From DASXHY01 sp036272195 (GTDB lineage Bacteria; Verrucomicrobiota; Verrucomicrobiia; Limisphaerales; DASXHY01): 64,000 nt of DNA. The position numbers and the translations under genes were made by a program. The notes below the pieces were generated by a model. The model saw only the letters and a list, made by a program, of their open reading frames with translations. It was not told where the DNA came from and did not search any database. Where the stretch lies: contig DATAZE010000058.1 in NCBI GenBank assembly GCA_036272195.1, positions 38,981-102,980 of the forward strand. The letters are read 5' to 3'. Of this stretch, positions 18,433-27,246 are shown piece by piece. Numbering within the stretch: position 1 is the first letter of the stretch; each line of letters begins with the position of its first letter.

Positions 18433-19817
18433 ACACGATCCAACCCAGCCCCAGCGCGAAGGATCCCAACACCGGTTGGCAGAGCGACCACATGACCGGC
18501 CGCATTTTCTTTTGGTCGCTGACCTCCGCTCTCGCCGGGTTTTTGTTCGGCTTTGATACCGTCGTTATTTCCGGCGCGGAACAAAAAATCCAGGCGCTTT
18601 GGGGCCTGAGCGCCGGCATGCAGGGAATCGCCATAGCTTCGGCGCTTTATGGGACCGTGGTGGGCTCCCTCTTCGGCGGCATACCCACCGACCGCCTGGG
18701 CCGGAAACCAACCCTGCTCGTCATCGGCCTGCTCTATCTCATTTCCGCCGTCTGGTCCGGCCTCGCCACTGACGTTTACTCCTTCATTATCGCGCGAACG
18801 ATTGGCGGCTTGGGAATCGGCATCTCCACCGTGGCCGCTCCGCTTTACATCTCCGAAATTGCGCCCCCCAAACATCGCGGTCGCCTGGCCGGCATGTTTC
18901 AATTCAACATTGTTTTCGGAATCGTCATCGCGTTCCTCTCCAACGCTCTTCTGTCCGGCATCGGCGAGAATGCCTGGCGTTGGATGTTGGGCGTGGCTGC
19001 CTTCCCTTCGCTTCTGTACACCTTGTTTTGCCTTTATCTTCCGGAAAGCCCCCGCTGGCTGCTGACTCGCAAAGGCGACCGCAAAGCCGGTATCGCCATC
19101 CTGCACTTGATTCAACCGGATGCATCCGAATCGAATGTGAACGCCGAGGCGGATGAAATCATTTCCGCTGCCTCGCAACAAACTTCCTGCGGCCATTTCT
19201 GGAGCCGTTCCTTGCGCATTCCGATCCTGATCGCTTTCCTGGTCGCCTTTTTCAATCAACTCTCCGGCATCAATGCCATCCTGTATTTCGCGCCGCGTAT
19301 TTTTGAAATGACCGGCCTCGGAGAAAAAGCCGCGCTGCTGCAATCGGTTGGCATCGGCGTCACCAACCTCATTTTCACTTTTGTCGGATTGGCGCTCATC
19401 GACAAACTCGGCCGCCGCACGTTGCTTTATATCGGCTCCTTCGGCTACATCGCCTCGCTCGGGCTCGTCTCCTGGGCCTTTTTCACCGCGCATTACAGTA
19501 TCGTGCCGGTTTGCATCTTTGCCTTCATCGCGGCTCACGCGGTGGGGCAAGGCACGGTCATCTGGGTGCTGATCTCGGAAATATTTCCCAATCGCCATCG
19601 CGCCAAAGGCCAGACGCTGGGCAGCTTCACGCACTGGGTTTTTGCCGCGCTGCTCACCACTTTTTTCCCCAAGATGGTCACCGCGTTCGCTCCCGGCTAT
19701 GTCTTTCTATTCTTCTGCAGCATGATGGTGCTGCAACTTATCTGGGTGAAAACGATGGTCGTGGAAACCAAGGGCGTGCCGCTGGAGCAAGTGCAGAAAC
19801 GCCTCGGGATCGCCTAG
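18429..19817 (+). CDS. MFS sugar porter family transporter
   Basis: 462 residues and about twelve membrane segments. Sugar-porter signatures are GFLFGFDTVVISGA in helix 1, DRLGRKPTLL between helices 2 and 3, ISEIAPPKHRGRLAG, LPESPRWLL and DKLGRRTLLYIGS. It probably symports a hexose or short saccharide with protons. The ATG at 18429 overlaps the GH32 stop as ATGA, indicating translational coupling; a GTG at 18417 is an alternative. Its position between a fructan hydrolase and a fructokinase suggests fructose or fructo-oligosaccharide as substrate. Confidence 0.9.
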   Translation: MNTIQPSPSAKDPNTGWQSDHMTGRIFFWSLTSALAGFLFGFDTVVISGAEQKIQALWGLSAGMQGIAIASALYGTVVGSLFGGIPTDRLGRKPTLLVIGLLYLISAVWSGLATDVYSFIIARTIGGLGIGISTVAAPLYISEIAPPKHRGRLAGMFQFNIVFGIVIAFLSNALLSGIGENAWRWMLGVAAFPSLLYTLFCLYLPESPRWLLTRKGDRKAGIAILHLIQPDASESNVNAEADEIISAASQQTSCGHFWSRSLRIPILIAFLVAFFNQLSGINAILYFAPRIFEMTGLGEKAALLQSVGIGVTNLIFTFVGLALIDKLGRRTLLYIGSFGYIASLGLVSWAFFTAHYSIVPVCIFAFIAAHAVGQGTVIWVLISEIFPNRHRAKGQTLGSFTHWVFAALLTTFFPKMVTAFAPGYVFLFFCSMMVLQLIWVKTMVVETKGVPLEQVQKRLGIA

Positions 19818-19827
19818 CCCAAGCACC

Positions 19828-21462
19828 ATGTGGTCCAAGAAACATCTCACTCCGGTTTGGGCGGTGGTCTTGCTGGCCGTGGCGAACAGCCGTGGCGCCA
19901 TCACCTTCGAATCGCTCCTGAAGGAAATGATCGACTACGATTCGGTGGCCCGCTGGCCAAATCCTGATTTCAGCTGCAAGCTGGCGAGCAGCTACGACCG
20001 TGCGACCGTGGCGCCGGACAAGCCCGGCTGGTTTGCCAACAGCGATCAAAACCAATTCATTCGCACCGAAACGACCCAGGGCCGAACCGAGCGCGTCATG
20101 ATGGATGCCGACGGACCCGGCTGCATCGTGCGCCTCTGGTTGACGACGGATAAAAATAAAAAAGGAACCCTGCGCGTCTATTTGGATGGCGTGGAACAAC
20201 CGGCGCTGACCTTTCCCGCCTACGACTTGCTCAGCGGAGACCTCCCTGTGGCCGCGCCGTTGGCCCAGCCCCATCCGGGTTACCAGCCAAATGCCGCGGG
20301 CGGCAACACGCTTTATTTGCCCATCCCCTATGCGAGGCACTGCAAAGTTACCTGGGAGGAAGCCGGCGAAGGCGCGCGCTACTACCAGATCAATTATCGC
20401 ACCTATCGTGCTGGCGCCGACGTAAAAACATTCACACGCAACTCATTGGAAACGGCCCGCCCTTTAATCGAACGCGTCAATAAAGCATTGCTGTCGCCTC
20501 CCGAAGAGGCGGAAGGTGAGAATCTGGCCACGGATTACCGCCTCGCGGGAAACGCCGCCTGTTCGTTCGATTTGCCGCCGGGACCGGCGGTGGTGCGCCA
20601 ATTGAAATTATCCGTCCCGGCCGGACAGTTGAATGCCTCTGAGCGCGCATTACGTTCTTTGGTTCTCCAAATGAATTGCGACGGCGAAGCCACCGTGTGG
20701 TGCCCGGCGAGTGATTTTTTCGGCAGCGGCGTGGGATTGAACGCAGTTCAAAGCTGGTATCGCACCGTGGTTACCAATGGCTCAATGACGTGCCGCTGGC
20801 GCATGCCGTATCAGAAAAACGCGCGCATCACGCTGACCAATCTCAGCGCGCAGGATATCACTGTGGCGTTGCGCGCAAATGTTGGCTCGTGGAAGTGGGA
20901 TGATCGGTCCATGCATTTCCACGCCGCGTGGCACTACGAGACCAATCTGAAAACTTCTCCGCCTCGCGACTGGAATTTTATTTCGATCACCGGCCGAGGC
21001 GTGTACGTGGGCGACACACTGGCGTTATTTAATCCACTCGCCACCTGGTACGGCGAGGGCGACGAAAAGATTTGGGTGGACGGCGAATCGTTTCCGTCCG
21101 ATCTCGGAACCGGCACCGAAGATTACTACGGTTTTTCCTACGCGCCCAAACCAGTCCACCAAACGCCGTTCTGCGGAGAGACCCGGCTCGATCAACCCAT
21201 GACTCAGGGGCACAACACTCTGACTCGCACCCGAAACCTCGATGGCATACCGTTTCGTCATTCGTTTCAATTCGACATGGAATTGATCTCGTGGAAACCT
21301 GAGATGTTGACCTATGCGGCCACGACCTATTGGTATGCGTTTCCGGGTGCGTCGCCGAACATTCAACCACAATCGCGCGATGCTGCATCACCCATTCCCA
21401 CACTTGCCGAGGCCATGGCTGCCTCCCACAAACCCAGTGCCATGATTTCCCAGGAACCGTGA
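19828..21462 (+). CDS. DUF2961 / GH172 family secreted protein
   Basis: 544 residues with an N-terminal signal segment (VWAVVLLAVANSRG). It has the DUF2961 layout: ITFESLLKEMIDYDSVARWP, DADGPGCIVRLWLT, LPIPYARHCKVTWEE, FGSGVGLNAVQSWYRTV, and the strongly conserved LGTGTEDYYGFSYAP (Gly427-Glu431). DUF2961 contains GH172, where an alpha-D-fructofuranosidase acting on difructose anhydride I and alpha-arabinofuranosidases have been characterised. Between a sugar porter (10 bases) and a fructokinase (2 bases), it plausibly processes a fructose-containing saccharide. Substrate is inferred from context only. Confidence 0.85.
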   Translation: MWSKKHLTPVWAVVLLAVANSRGAITFESLLKEMIDYDSVARWPNPDFSCKLASSYDRATVAPDKPGWFANSDQNQFIRTETTQGRTERVMMDADGPGCIVRLWLTTDKNKKGTLRVYLDGVEQPALTFPAYDLLSGDLPVAAPLAQPHPGYQPNAAGGNTLYLPIPYARHCKVTWEEAGEGARYYQINYRTYRAGADVKTFTRNSLETARPLIERVNKALLSPPEEAEGENLATDYRLAGNAACSFDLPPGPAVVRQLKLSVPAGQLNASERALRSLVLQMNCDGEATVWCPASDFFGSGVGLNAVQSWYRTVVTNGSMTCRWRMPYQKNARITLTNLSAQDITVALRANVGSWKWDDRSMHFHAAWHYETNLKTSPPRDWNFISITGRGVYVGDTLALFNPLATWYGEGDEKIWVDGESFPSDLGTGTEDYYGFSYAPKPVHQTPFCGETRLDQPMTQGHNTLTRTRNLDGIPFRHSFQFDMELISWKPEMLTYAATTYWYAFPGASPNIQPQSRDAASPIPTLAEAMAASHKPSAMISQEP

Positions 21463-21464
21463 AT

Positions 21465-22454
21465 ATGACAATGGCAAGGAACGGCCGCCCGACGGTCATC
21501 GGGGTGGGAGAAGTGCTTTGGGACTTGCTTCCTGGAGGCCAGCAACTCGGTGGCGCGCCGGCGAATTTTGCTTACCACGCTCAATCACTAGGCGCTCGCG
21601 CTCTCGTAGTCACGCGCGTGGGCAATGACTCTTTAGGACGCGGTGTGCTGCAACGGTTCAAAGATATGAATCTGCCGACTGGCACCGTCCAGGTGGACGA
21701 CCAAAACCCCACCGGCACCGTGACCGTCACCCTCAATAACCTCGGCGTTCCCGAGTTCACTATCAACGAAAACGCCGCCTGGGATCGCATGGTCATTACG
21801 CCGCCGGCGCTGGAAGCCGTGCGCCAGGCCGATGCCGTTTGTTTCGGCAGCCTCGCCCAACGCGATCCGGCCTCCCGCGCGACCATCCAGCAACTCCTCA
21901 GGGAAGCGCACGCCGGGGCATTGAGGGTTTTCGATATCAACCTGCGGCAGAATTTTTATTCGCGCGAAATCATCGAGCAATCGATGCGTCTGGCAAATGT
22001 TCTCAAGCTTAACGACGAAGAACTCGTGAAAGTGGCGGAAATATTCGCCGTGCCCGGCGATACCAAAGCCCAAATGGAATGGCTGGCGAAGAGTTTCGGA
22101 TTGAAGGCAGTCGTCCTGACCCGCGGGCCGCGCGGAAGTTTGATTTATTCCGCCAACCGCTGGTCAGAGCAACCGGGACGGGCCGTGCGAGTTGTCGATA
22201 CCGTTGGCGCCGGAGATTCGTTCGCGGCGGCGCTGGTAACAGGGCTGTTAAGCGAAATGGAAATCGGCGAAGTCCATGCCATCGCCTCCGAAGTGGCGCG
22301 CTACGTCTGCTCCCAAAGCGGAGCCACACCGCCGTTGCCAGAAATCCTTCGCAGCAGGTTTGCGAATTGCACGTTCGTTAAAGCGCCTCTCCCTGAGTTT
22401 AAATCATCGGAATTATCCAGCAAAGCGCCCAACTCCAAACAGACAATTCTCTAA
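21465..22454 (+). CDS. PfkB-family carbohydrate kinase, probable fructokinase
   Basis: 329 residues. PfkB signatures are GEVLWDLLPGGQQLGGAPANFAYHA near the N-terminus and DTVGAGDSFAAALVTGLL with the catalytic Asp and the ATP-binding anion hole. LTRGPRGSLIY precedes it. The GGAPANFA and GEVLWD motifs are typical of fructokinases. It should phosphorylate fructose to fructose 6-phosphate in the cytoplasm. The ATG at 21465 lies 2 bases after the GH172 stop; an in-frame ATG at 21471 is possible. It closes the fructan cluster. Confidence 0.88.
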   Translation: MTMARNGRPTVIGVGEVLWDLLPGGQQLGGAPANFAYHAQSLGARALVVTRVGNDSLGRGVLQRFKDMNLPTGTVQVDDQNPTGTVTVTLNNLGVPEFTINENAAWDRMVITPPALEAVRQADAVCFGSLAQRDPASRATIQQLLREAHAGALRVFDINLRQNFYSREIIEQSMRLANVLKLNDEELVKVAEIFAVPGDTKAQMEWLAKSFGLKAVVLTRGPRGSLIYSANRWSEQPGRAVRVVDTVGAGDSFAAALVTGLLSEMEIGEVHAIASEVARYVCSQSGATPPLPEILRSRFANCTFVKAPLPEFKSSELSSKAPNSKQTIL

Positions 22455-22465
22455 GTCTACGGAGC

Positions 22466-24250
22466 CTATTCAGAACGCAGCCAGAAAAATTCCGCGGGGA
22501 CCGAGAACGGATTAAGTTGCACCTGCCAGTTTCCGTTGGTCAGCCATGGCAAGTTGGTTTGAATATTGCCCGAGGCCATCATCGTTAAATTGGTTTGTGC
22601 GAAAAGCTTCACGCTGACGGACGTTTGCGGCCACGAGAACTGAAACTGGCTGTCGGCCTGGCTTAGCTTCAATTGCAGCGGCACGGCGTTGGAAAAAGTT
22701 ACGTTGTCGAACTGCGCGTTGCATTGGAAAGCGCGCACGCCGATCTGGCCCCGATTGAAATTAGTGTCTGTCCACGAAATTTTGGGCGTCACGAGATCGT
22801 TGACGTAAATCTTCATCGCACCGCCCTGCAAGTTGACGCGCAGATGATGCCAGACATTCGTCGGCACGCTCATCGCCGCCGTCGTCAACTGCGTCCACGA
22901 ATTGCTTTCGCGACCGAGCACGGCAAACCCACCGGCGTCCAGGCCGGCGTAATACCCCATCGCATCGTCCGGCCCGGTATAATCGGGATTGGTCGTGCGG
23001 AACATCACGCCGGCATTGCCAGTGGAATTAAGCATCACGTCGGCATCCAGCGTGCCGTCGGTCCAGAAACCATCGCCCGCCATTGCCTTCCCGTTCGTGC
23101 CCGCGTTGTTCAATAGATAGGCGCCCGCGTTGAAGGAAAAATTTCCACCGTAATGCGCCCAGCCGGGATCCGTGCCGCCATTGAAATCGGCCACGAATGG
23201 ATTCGTCCACTGCGGTCGCGGCGAGACGCTGCCGAAATGCAGTCGCACATTATTGGTCACGATCATCAGGCCGACTTCGTTCGTTTGCGTGAGATAAATC
23301 GCGGGCCAGGTGAATTCAAAATTTGCGGGCCATCCCGGTGGATCATTTAACTGCCACGTTGCGCCGTAATCCTCGCTAAATGAAACCTGGTTCTCGCAGG
23401 AGGTGACCAGCAGGACGCCGTTGGGCAGCGATATTACAAACGGGCCGCAATGCTGGCAGGGCATTTTCGTGCCAATTCCGGCGGGCCATGTCACGCCGTC
23501 GTCAGAAGTCTGGCAATGCACATCCGCGTTGCCGGAATTGACCACTTCAAATACGAGAAAATATTTTCCATTCGACATCCGCACCATCTGCGGCATCCCG
23601 GGGCGCAGGCTGCCGCCGCCGACTTGCGCCGCTGCGAAAAATTCCGCGCCCCAAGTCACGCCGTTGTCGGACGAAACGCGTTCGGACACCACCTGGCTAT
23701 AGCCGGGATGCGTCTCATTGGCATAAGTCACCGCGAGACGCCCATCGTCGAGCACCCAAAAATCCGGCTCCCACAAACCTTTGCCCTGCACTGCGGTTGT
23801 GCCGCTGCTCGTATCTATGTTACTCCGGTAAACCCACGTCGTGCCGTTGTCGGCGCTGGCATAGACGTGCAGTTCGTAGGAACTATTCGGGATGAGCGAG
23901 CGCATGGTCAGCAGCACCGTGCCGTCGGGCACCTGGATGAGTTCGCCATTGTCGAGCGTGCGCGCTTCCTTGACGTTGGCGAGCGTGATCCAGGTCCGGC
24001 AATTGTCCGTGCTGCGCGAGATGCGAAGAAAGGTATTCGTTCCCGCGGGGAATTGCGTCGTGACACAAAGCCAGTTGCCGTTGGTGAGATGGACCATTCT
24101 TCCCCAGCCCCCGCCGAGGCTGACCGTGCCGCTCCAGGAAATCGGTCCGACCGGCCCGGCTACGATTTGAGGCGCCGCGCAAAACAAAATGGCGGCGACA
24201 ATCGCGGCGGCAGTTTTGGAAATGTCCAGCCGGCTCATTTCATCCTTCAA
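22466..24250 (-). CDS. Secreted sialidase-like beta-propeller protein with LamG-like domain
   Basis: 594 residues with signal peptide (AAAIVAAILFCAAPQIVA). The first about 340 residues form a BNR/Asp-box propeller: S.D.C.TW, S.DNGTTW, SSDNGVTW, TSDDGVTWPAG and SEDYGATW are visible. From about 350 to 520 there is a concanavalin-like domain (GTLDADVMLNSTGNAGVMFRTTNPDY, GYYAGLDAGGFAVLG, HHLRVNLQGGAMKIYVND) of the kind seen in 3-keto-disaccharide hydrolase-like proteins. A C-terminal module (FSWPQTSVSVKLFAQTNLT) resembles those ending the two large proteins upstream. Glycoside hydrolase action is likely but substrate and catalytic residues are not assigned. It converges on the fructokinase gene (11-base gap); ATG 24238 is an alternative start. 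Confidence 0.72.
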   Translation of the reverse strand: MKDEMSRLDISKTAAAIVAAILFCAAPQIVAGPVGPISWSGTVSLGGGWGRMVHLTNGNWLCVTTQFPAGTNTFLRISRSTDNCRTWITLANVKEARTLDNGELIQVPDGTVLLTMRSLIPNSSYELHVYASADNGTTWVYRSNIDTSSGTTAVQGKGLWEPDFWVLDDGRLAVTYANETHPGYSQVVSERVSSDNGVTWGAEFFAAAQVGGGSLRPGMPQMVRMSNGKYFLVFEVVNSGNADVHCQTSDDGVTWPAGIGTKMPCQHCGPFVISLPNGVLLVTSCENQVSFSEDYGATWQLNDPPGWPANFEFTWPAIYLTQTNEVGLMIVTNNVRLHFGSVSPRPQWTNPFVADFNGGTDPGWAHYGGNFSFNAGAYLLNNAGTNGKAMAGDGFWTDGTLDADVMLNSTGNAGVMFRTTNPDYTGPDDAMGYYAGLDAGGFAVLGRESNSWTQLTTAAMSVPTNVWHHLRVNLQGGAMKIYVNDLVTPKISWTDTNFNRGQIGVRAFQCNAQFDNVTFSNAVPLQLKLSQADSQFQFSWPQTSVSVKLFAQTNLTMMASGNIQTNLPWLTNGNWQVQLNPFSVPAEFFWLRSE

Positions 24251-24345
24251 TAATTGATCGATTATACTTCAATCACGCGTCCGGCTCCAGCGATTCCCCC
24301 AGCCATCACGCCGGTATCATCGATCCGTTGATCGAAAAAGTCGGT

Positions 24346-25929
24346 TCAATCAGAATCTTCCGGCAGCCGTTGCGCGTCCCTGGTTTTTTCTTTCTCAAAC
24401 AAGTTCATCATCTCCTTCGCCTTGTCCGGAAATTGCGCGATCACGTTGGTCGTCTCATCCGGATCGGTGCTTAGATTGAACAGCAACGGTTCGCGAATGA
24501 TGGCGGCGGCAAATCTAGGATCATTTGGGTCCGCACCCGAACCCATGCCGCCGACAACGGCACTGGCATTTGCCGGAATAAATTTCCAGTCGCCCTGCCG
24601 AAAGGCGAATGCACCGGAAATGCCCTGTTGCACCACTGAGGTGCGAATCGCTTTGGGTTTTTTGCCGAGCAGGAGCGGTAATTGATTCAAGCTGTCCACG
24701 CCCGCCCACTTCGGTAACTTTTCCCCGGTCAATGCGCCGCAAGTTCTCATCACATCCGTCAGACAAAACATTTTGTCCGAAACGCCCACGGGAACTTTGC
24801 CCGGCCAGCGCGCAATGAAAGGCACGCGGGTGCCGCCCTCATAAACCAGATATTTCCAACCGCGCAATCCGCCCGCCGGCTGATGACCGTGTGCATCTTC
24901 CTGCGAATGATCGTAATAACCGTCGAAGAAAATCGGACCGTTATCACTGGTGAAGAGAACCAGTGTGTTGTCGTCCAATTTGAGCCGCTTGAGTACGTCC
25001 ATGATTTTGCCGGTTTCCCAGTCAATTTGCCCGATAACATCGCCGCGCACGCCGCAGCCGCTGGTGCCCACGAAAGGCGGATCCGCCATGCGCGGCACAT
25101 GCGGTTCAAACATTCCCACGTAAAGAAAAAACGGCTGCTTTTGATGCGCTTCAATGAAATCCACCGTTTTGGCCACTACCGTGCCGGCCAATTCCTCGTC
25201 CTTGAACCGCGCGGCATGGCCGCCTTTCATATAGCCGATGCGGCTGATGCCGTTGATAATCGTTCCCGCGTGTTGTTTGTCCGCCGGTTGCTTGAGTAAT
25301 TCGGGATGTCTCAGTCCCGTGGGATCATCGCTGAGATTCGTGAGATAGCTGACGCCGATTGGATCAACGGGATTAAGTCCCACGACTCGATGATTTTCAA
25401 TCCACACACTCGGCACGCGATCCACAGTGGCCGGAATAATGCAGGAGTAATCAAAACCAACTTCGAGTGGGCCAGGCTTGATTTCACCGTTGAAATTCAC
25501 CGCTGTCCGTCCATCGCCCAGGCCCAAATGCCATTTGCCGACGATGCCTGTGGCATAGCCCGCGCGGCGCAACATTTCTGGCAGCGTCAATGAACCCGGC
25601 TCGATGGCGAGCGGGGCGTCACCGTCGAGAATGGAGGTTTTTTTATTCTTCTGCCGCCAGGCATAATCGCCGGTGAGCAACGAGTAACGTGTCGGAGTGC
25701 AAGTGGAAGCCGGCGCGTAGGCCTGGGTGAAACGCAATCCCTGCGCGGCAAGACGGTCCACGTTCGGAGTTTGGATCGTCGTAGCGCCATAACAACTCAA
25801 GTCACCGTAGCCGAGATCGTCCGTGAGAATGACAATGATGTTCGGGCACGGCGCGGCGCGGCCCGGGGTGGCGGAAGAAACCAGAAACAGCGAGAGAATG
25901 GCGAAGACGAAAAAGCGATTCAAATTCAT
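24346..25929 (-). CDS. Secreted formylglycine-dependent sulfatase
   Basis: 527 residues with signal peptide (residues 1-25). Sulfatase signature C-T-P-T-R at 77-81, where Cys77 would be oxidised to formylglycine, in STCTPTRYSLLTGDY. Metal-binding Asp pair in ILTDDLGYGDLSCYG (37-38), GKWHLG, and TSDNGP near the C-terminal half. It should remove sulfate esters, probably from sulfated polysaccharide, in the periplasm or outside. It needs a formylglycine-generating enzyme, not seen here. Transcribed ahead of the sialidase-like gene (95-base gap), possibly as one unit. Confidence 0.92.
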   Translation of the reverse strand: MNLNRFFVFAILSLFLVSSATPGRAAPCPNIIVILTDDLGYGDLSCYGATTIQTPNVDRLAAQGLRFTQAYAPASTCTPTRYSLLTGDYAWRQKNKKTSILDGDAPLAIEPGSLTLPEMLRRAGYATGIVGKWHLGLGDGRTAVNFNGEIKPGPLEVGFDYSCIIPATVDRVPSVWIENHRVVGLNPVDPIGVSYLTNLSDDPTGLRHPELLKQPADKQHAGTIINGISRIGYMKGGHAARFKDEELAGTVVAKTVDFIEAHQKQPFFLYVGMFEPHVPRMADPPFVGTSGCGVRGDVIGQIDWETGKIMDVLKRLKLDDNTLVLFTSDNGPIFFDGYYDHSQEDAHGHQPAGGLRGWKYLVYEGGTRVPFIARWPGKVPVGVSDKMFCLTDVMRTCGALTGEKLPKWAGVDSLNQLPLLLGKKPKAIRTSVVQQGISGAFAFRQGDWKFIPANASAVVGGMGSGADPNDPRFAAAIIREPLLFNLSTDPDETTNVIAQFPDKAKEMMNLFEKEKTRDAQRLPEDSD

Positions 25930-25946
25930 CTTAAAGCCCGATAACT

Positions 25947-26081
25947 CTAATTTTGACGCCGCACATATTCATCAAACCAAAACCGGTTCACCGCAATCTG
26001 GTTCGTGTCCCCGCCGATGGCAACCAGCGGAACGTAAATCGGATTGAGCAGCCACGGCGCGCCGCCGGGAGCAGGGGCAAT
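25947..26081 (-). pseudogene. C-terminal remnant of a lost gene upstream of the sulfatase
   Basis: On the minus strand a frame of 44 codons runs to TAG at 25947-25949 and encodes a protein-like tail (APGGAPWLLNPIYVPLV...RFWFDEYVRRQN). It is preceded in frame by TGA at 26082-26084, and no start codon suits it. Codon use looks coding, while the sequence above 26110 turns AT-rich. I read it as the 3' end of a truncated gene; the parent family was not recognised. Confidence 0.45.
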
Positions 26082-26195
26082 TCAGCGCGCCCGCCGAAAC
26101 TGTGCTGAAAAAACGCATAGGTTGCAATAATGACGCACTGAGGCCGTCGTGAAATATCTGCAATAAAGCCATTGACAAAAATCCGGAACCAGTTA

Positions 26196-26220
26196 ATACT
26201 CTATCATATAGATAGAGTAT
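26196..26220. promoter_or_regulatory. Perfect 10-bp inverted repeat in an AT-rich intergenic region, operator candidate
   Basis: atactctatc (26196-26205) and gatagagtat (26211-26220) are perfectly complementary around atata. The 432-base gap 25930-26361 holds only the gene remnant, this palindrome and AT-rich sequence; a TTGACA lies at 26172-26177, 18 bases before the palindrome. The arrangement resembles a dimeric repressor operator over a promoter for the gene at 26362, but the regulator is unknown. Confidence 0.4.
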
Positions 26221-26361
26221 TAAACATTGCGAATTAACAGACATATATGCAATAACGGCTTGATTTGAGCCAAATCTCTACTCGATAAGTAGCATTTAAT
26301 AATTTCGATAAACTTAAAACAATAGTGCGACTGACCGGTACACCGGAAGTTCCTATGAGAA

Positions 26362-27234
26362 ATGAAAAATCATATGCGGAACCCGGTCCAAAAGTTCGAA
26401 TCTTCCAGCCTCACAGCGAACAAATTTTCACTCTCCGAGCCCTTTGCTCTGGAACCATCCCGGCGATCCATTGCCGACTTGTTAGCCCCACTCGATGCGT
26501 TGACTGTCACGTCAGCGAATTTTGTCCGGCAAGCGATCCACAGTTTTGAAATCGCGGGCGAGCACTACGAGTTGCCGCGCTATCTCTTCATCGGCCCAAA
26601 AGGCGGCGACGCTCCCATTCGAATCGCGATTTTTGCCGGAATCCACGGTGACGAACCGGAAGGCGTGCACGCTGCGGTACAGTTCCTGAAATTGCTCGAA
26701 AAACGCCCCGAGCTGGCCGCGGGATATGCGCTCTCCGTTTATCCCGTTTGCAATCCCACTGGCTTTGAAGACAACACCCGTCAATCCCGTCGCGGCAAGG
26801 ATTTGAATCGTGAATTCTGGAAAAACTCTTCTGAGCCGGAAGTCAGGCTCTTGCAGGCTGAATTAGTTTCCCGTTCGTTTCATGGACTGATTTCGCTGCA
26901 TACGGACGACACTGCTTCCGGTTTTTACGGCATCGTGCGCGGCGCGACCTTGACCAGGCATTTGATCGAGCCCGCGTTACAAGCGGCTGAGGAATTTCTC
27001 CCGCGCGATTCGCGTTCTTTCATCGATGGCTTCAAAGCGCGAGAAGGCGTGGTACGTGAATGCTACGAGGGGATTCTGAGCGCCCCGCCAAAAGTGCGCC
27101 CCCGCCCGTTTGAAATCATTCTCGAAACACCGAAGCTGCCGCCGTCCTTTCTCAAGGAAGCCGCTTTGGTTCGCGCGTTGGCATCCATTCTGACCGAATA
27201 CCGCAAATTCATCTCCTTCGCGCAAAATCTTTAA
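26362..27234 (+). CDS. Succinylglutamate desuccinylase/aspartoacylase family protein (M14-like)
   Basis: 290 residues. Zinc-site pattern of the family: GIHGDEPEG (His and Glu ligands) and ISLHTDDTASG (third His ligand), with YPVCNPTGFEDNTRQSRRGKDLNREFW between them, including the Asn-Arg substrate-binding segment. Family members hydrolyse N-acyl amino acids or related amides in the cytoplasm. It lies 12 bases upstream of cysteine synthase, so the two are probably co-transcribed. No clear ribosome-binding site is seen; ATG 26374 is an alternative start. Confidence 0.82.
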   Translation: MKNHMRNPVQKFESSSLTANKFSLSEPFALEPSRRSIADLLAPLDALTVTSANFVRQAIHSFEIAGEHYELPRYLFIGPKGGDAPIRIAIFAGIHGDEPEGVHAAVQFLKLLEKRPELAAGYALSVYPVCNPTGFEDNTRQSRRGKDLNREFWKNSSEPEVRLLQAELVSRSFHGLISLHTDDTASGFYGIVRGATLTRHLIEPALQAAEEFLPRDSRSFIDGFKAREGVVRECYEGILSAPPKVRPRPFEIILETPKLPPSFLKEAALVRALASILTEYRKFISFAQNL

Positions 27235-27246
27235 TCAAAAAATATC

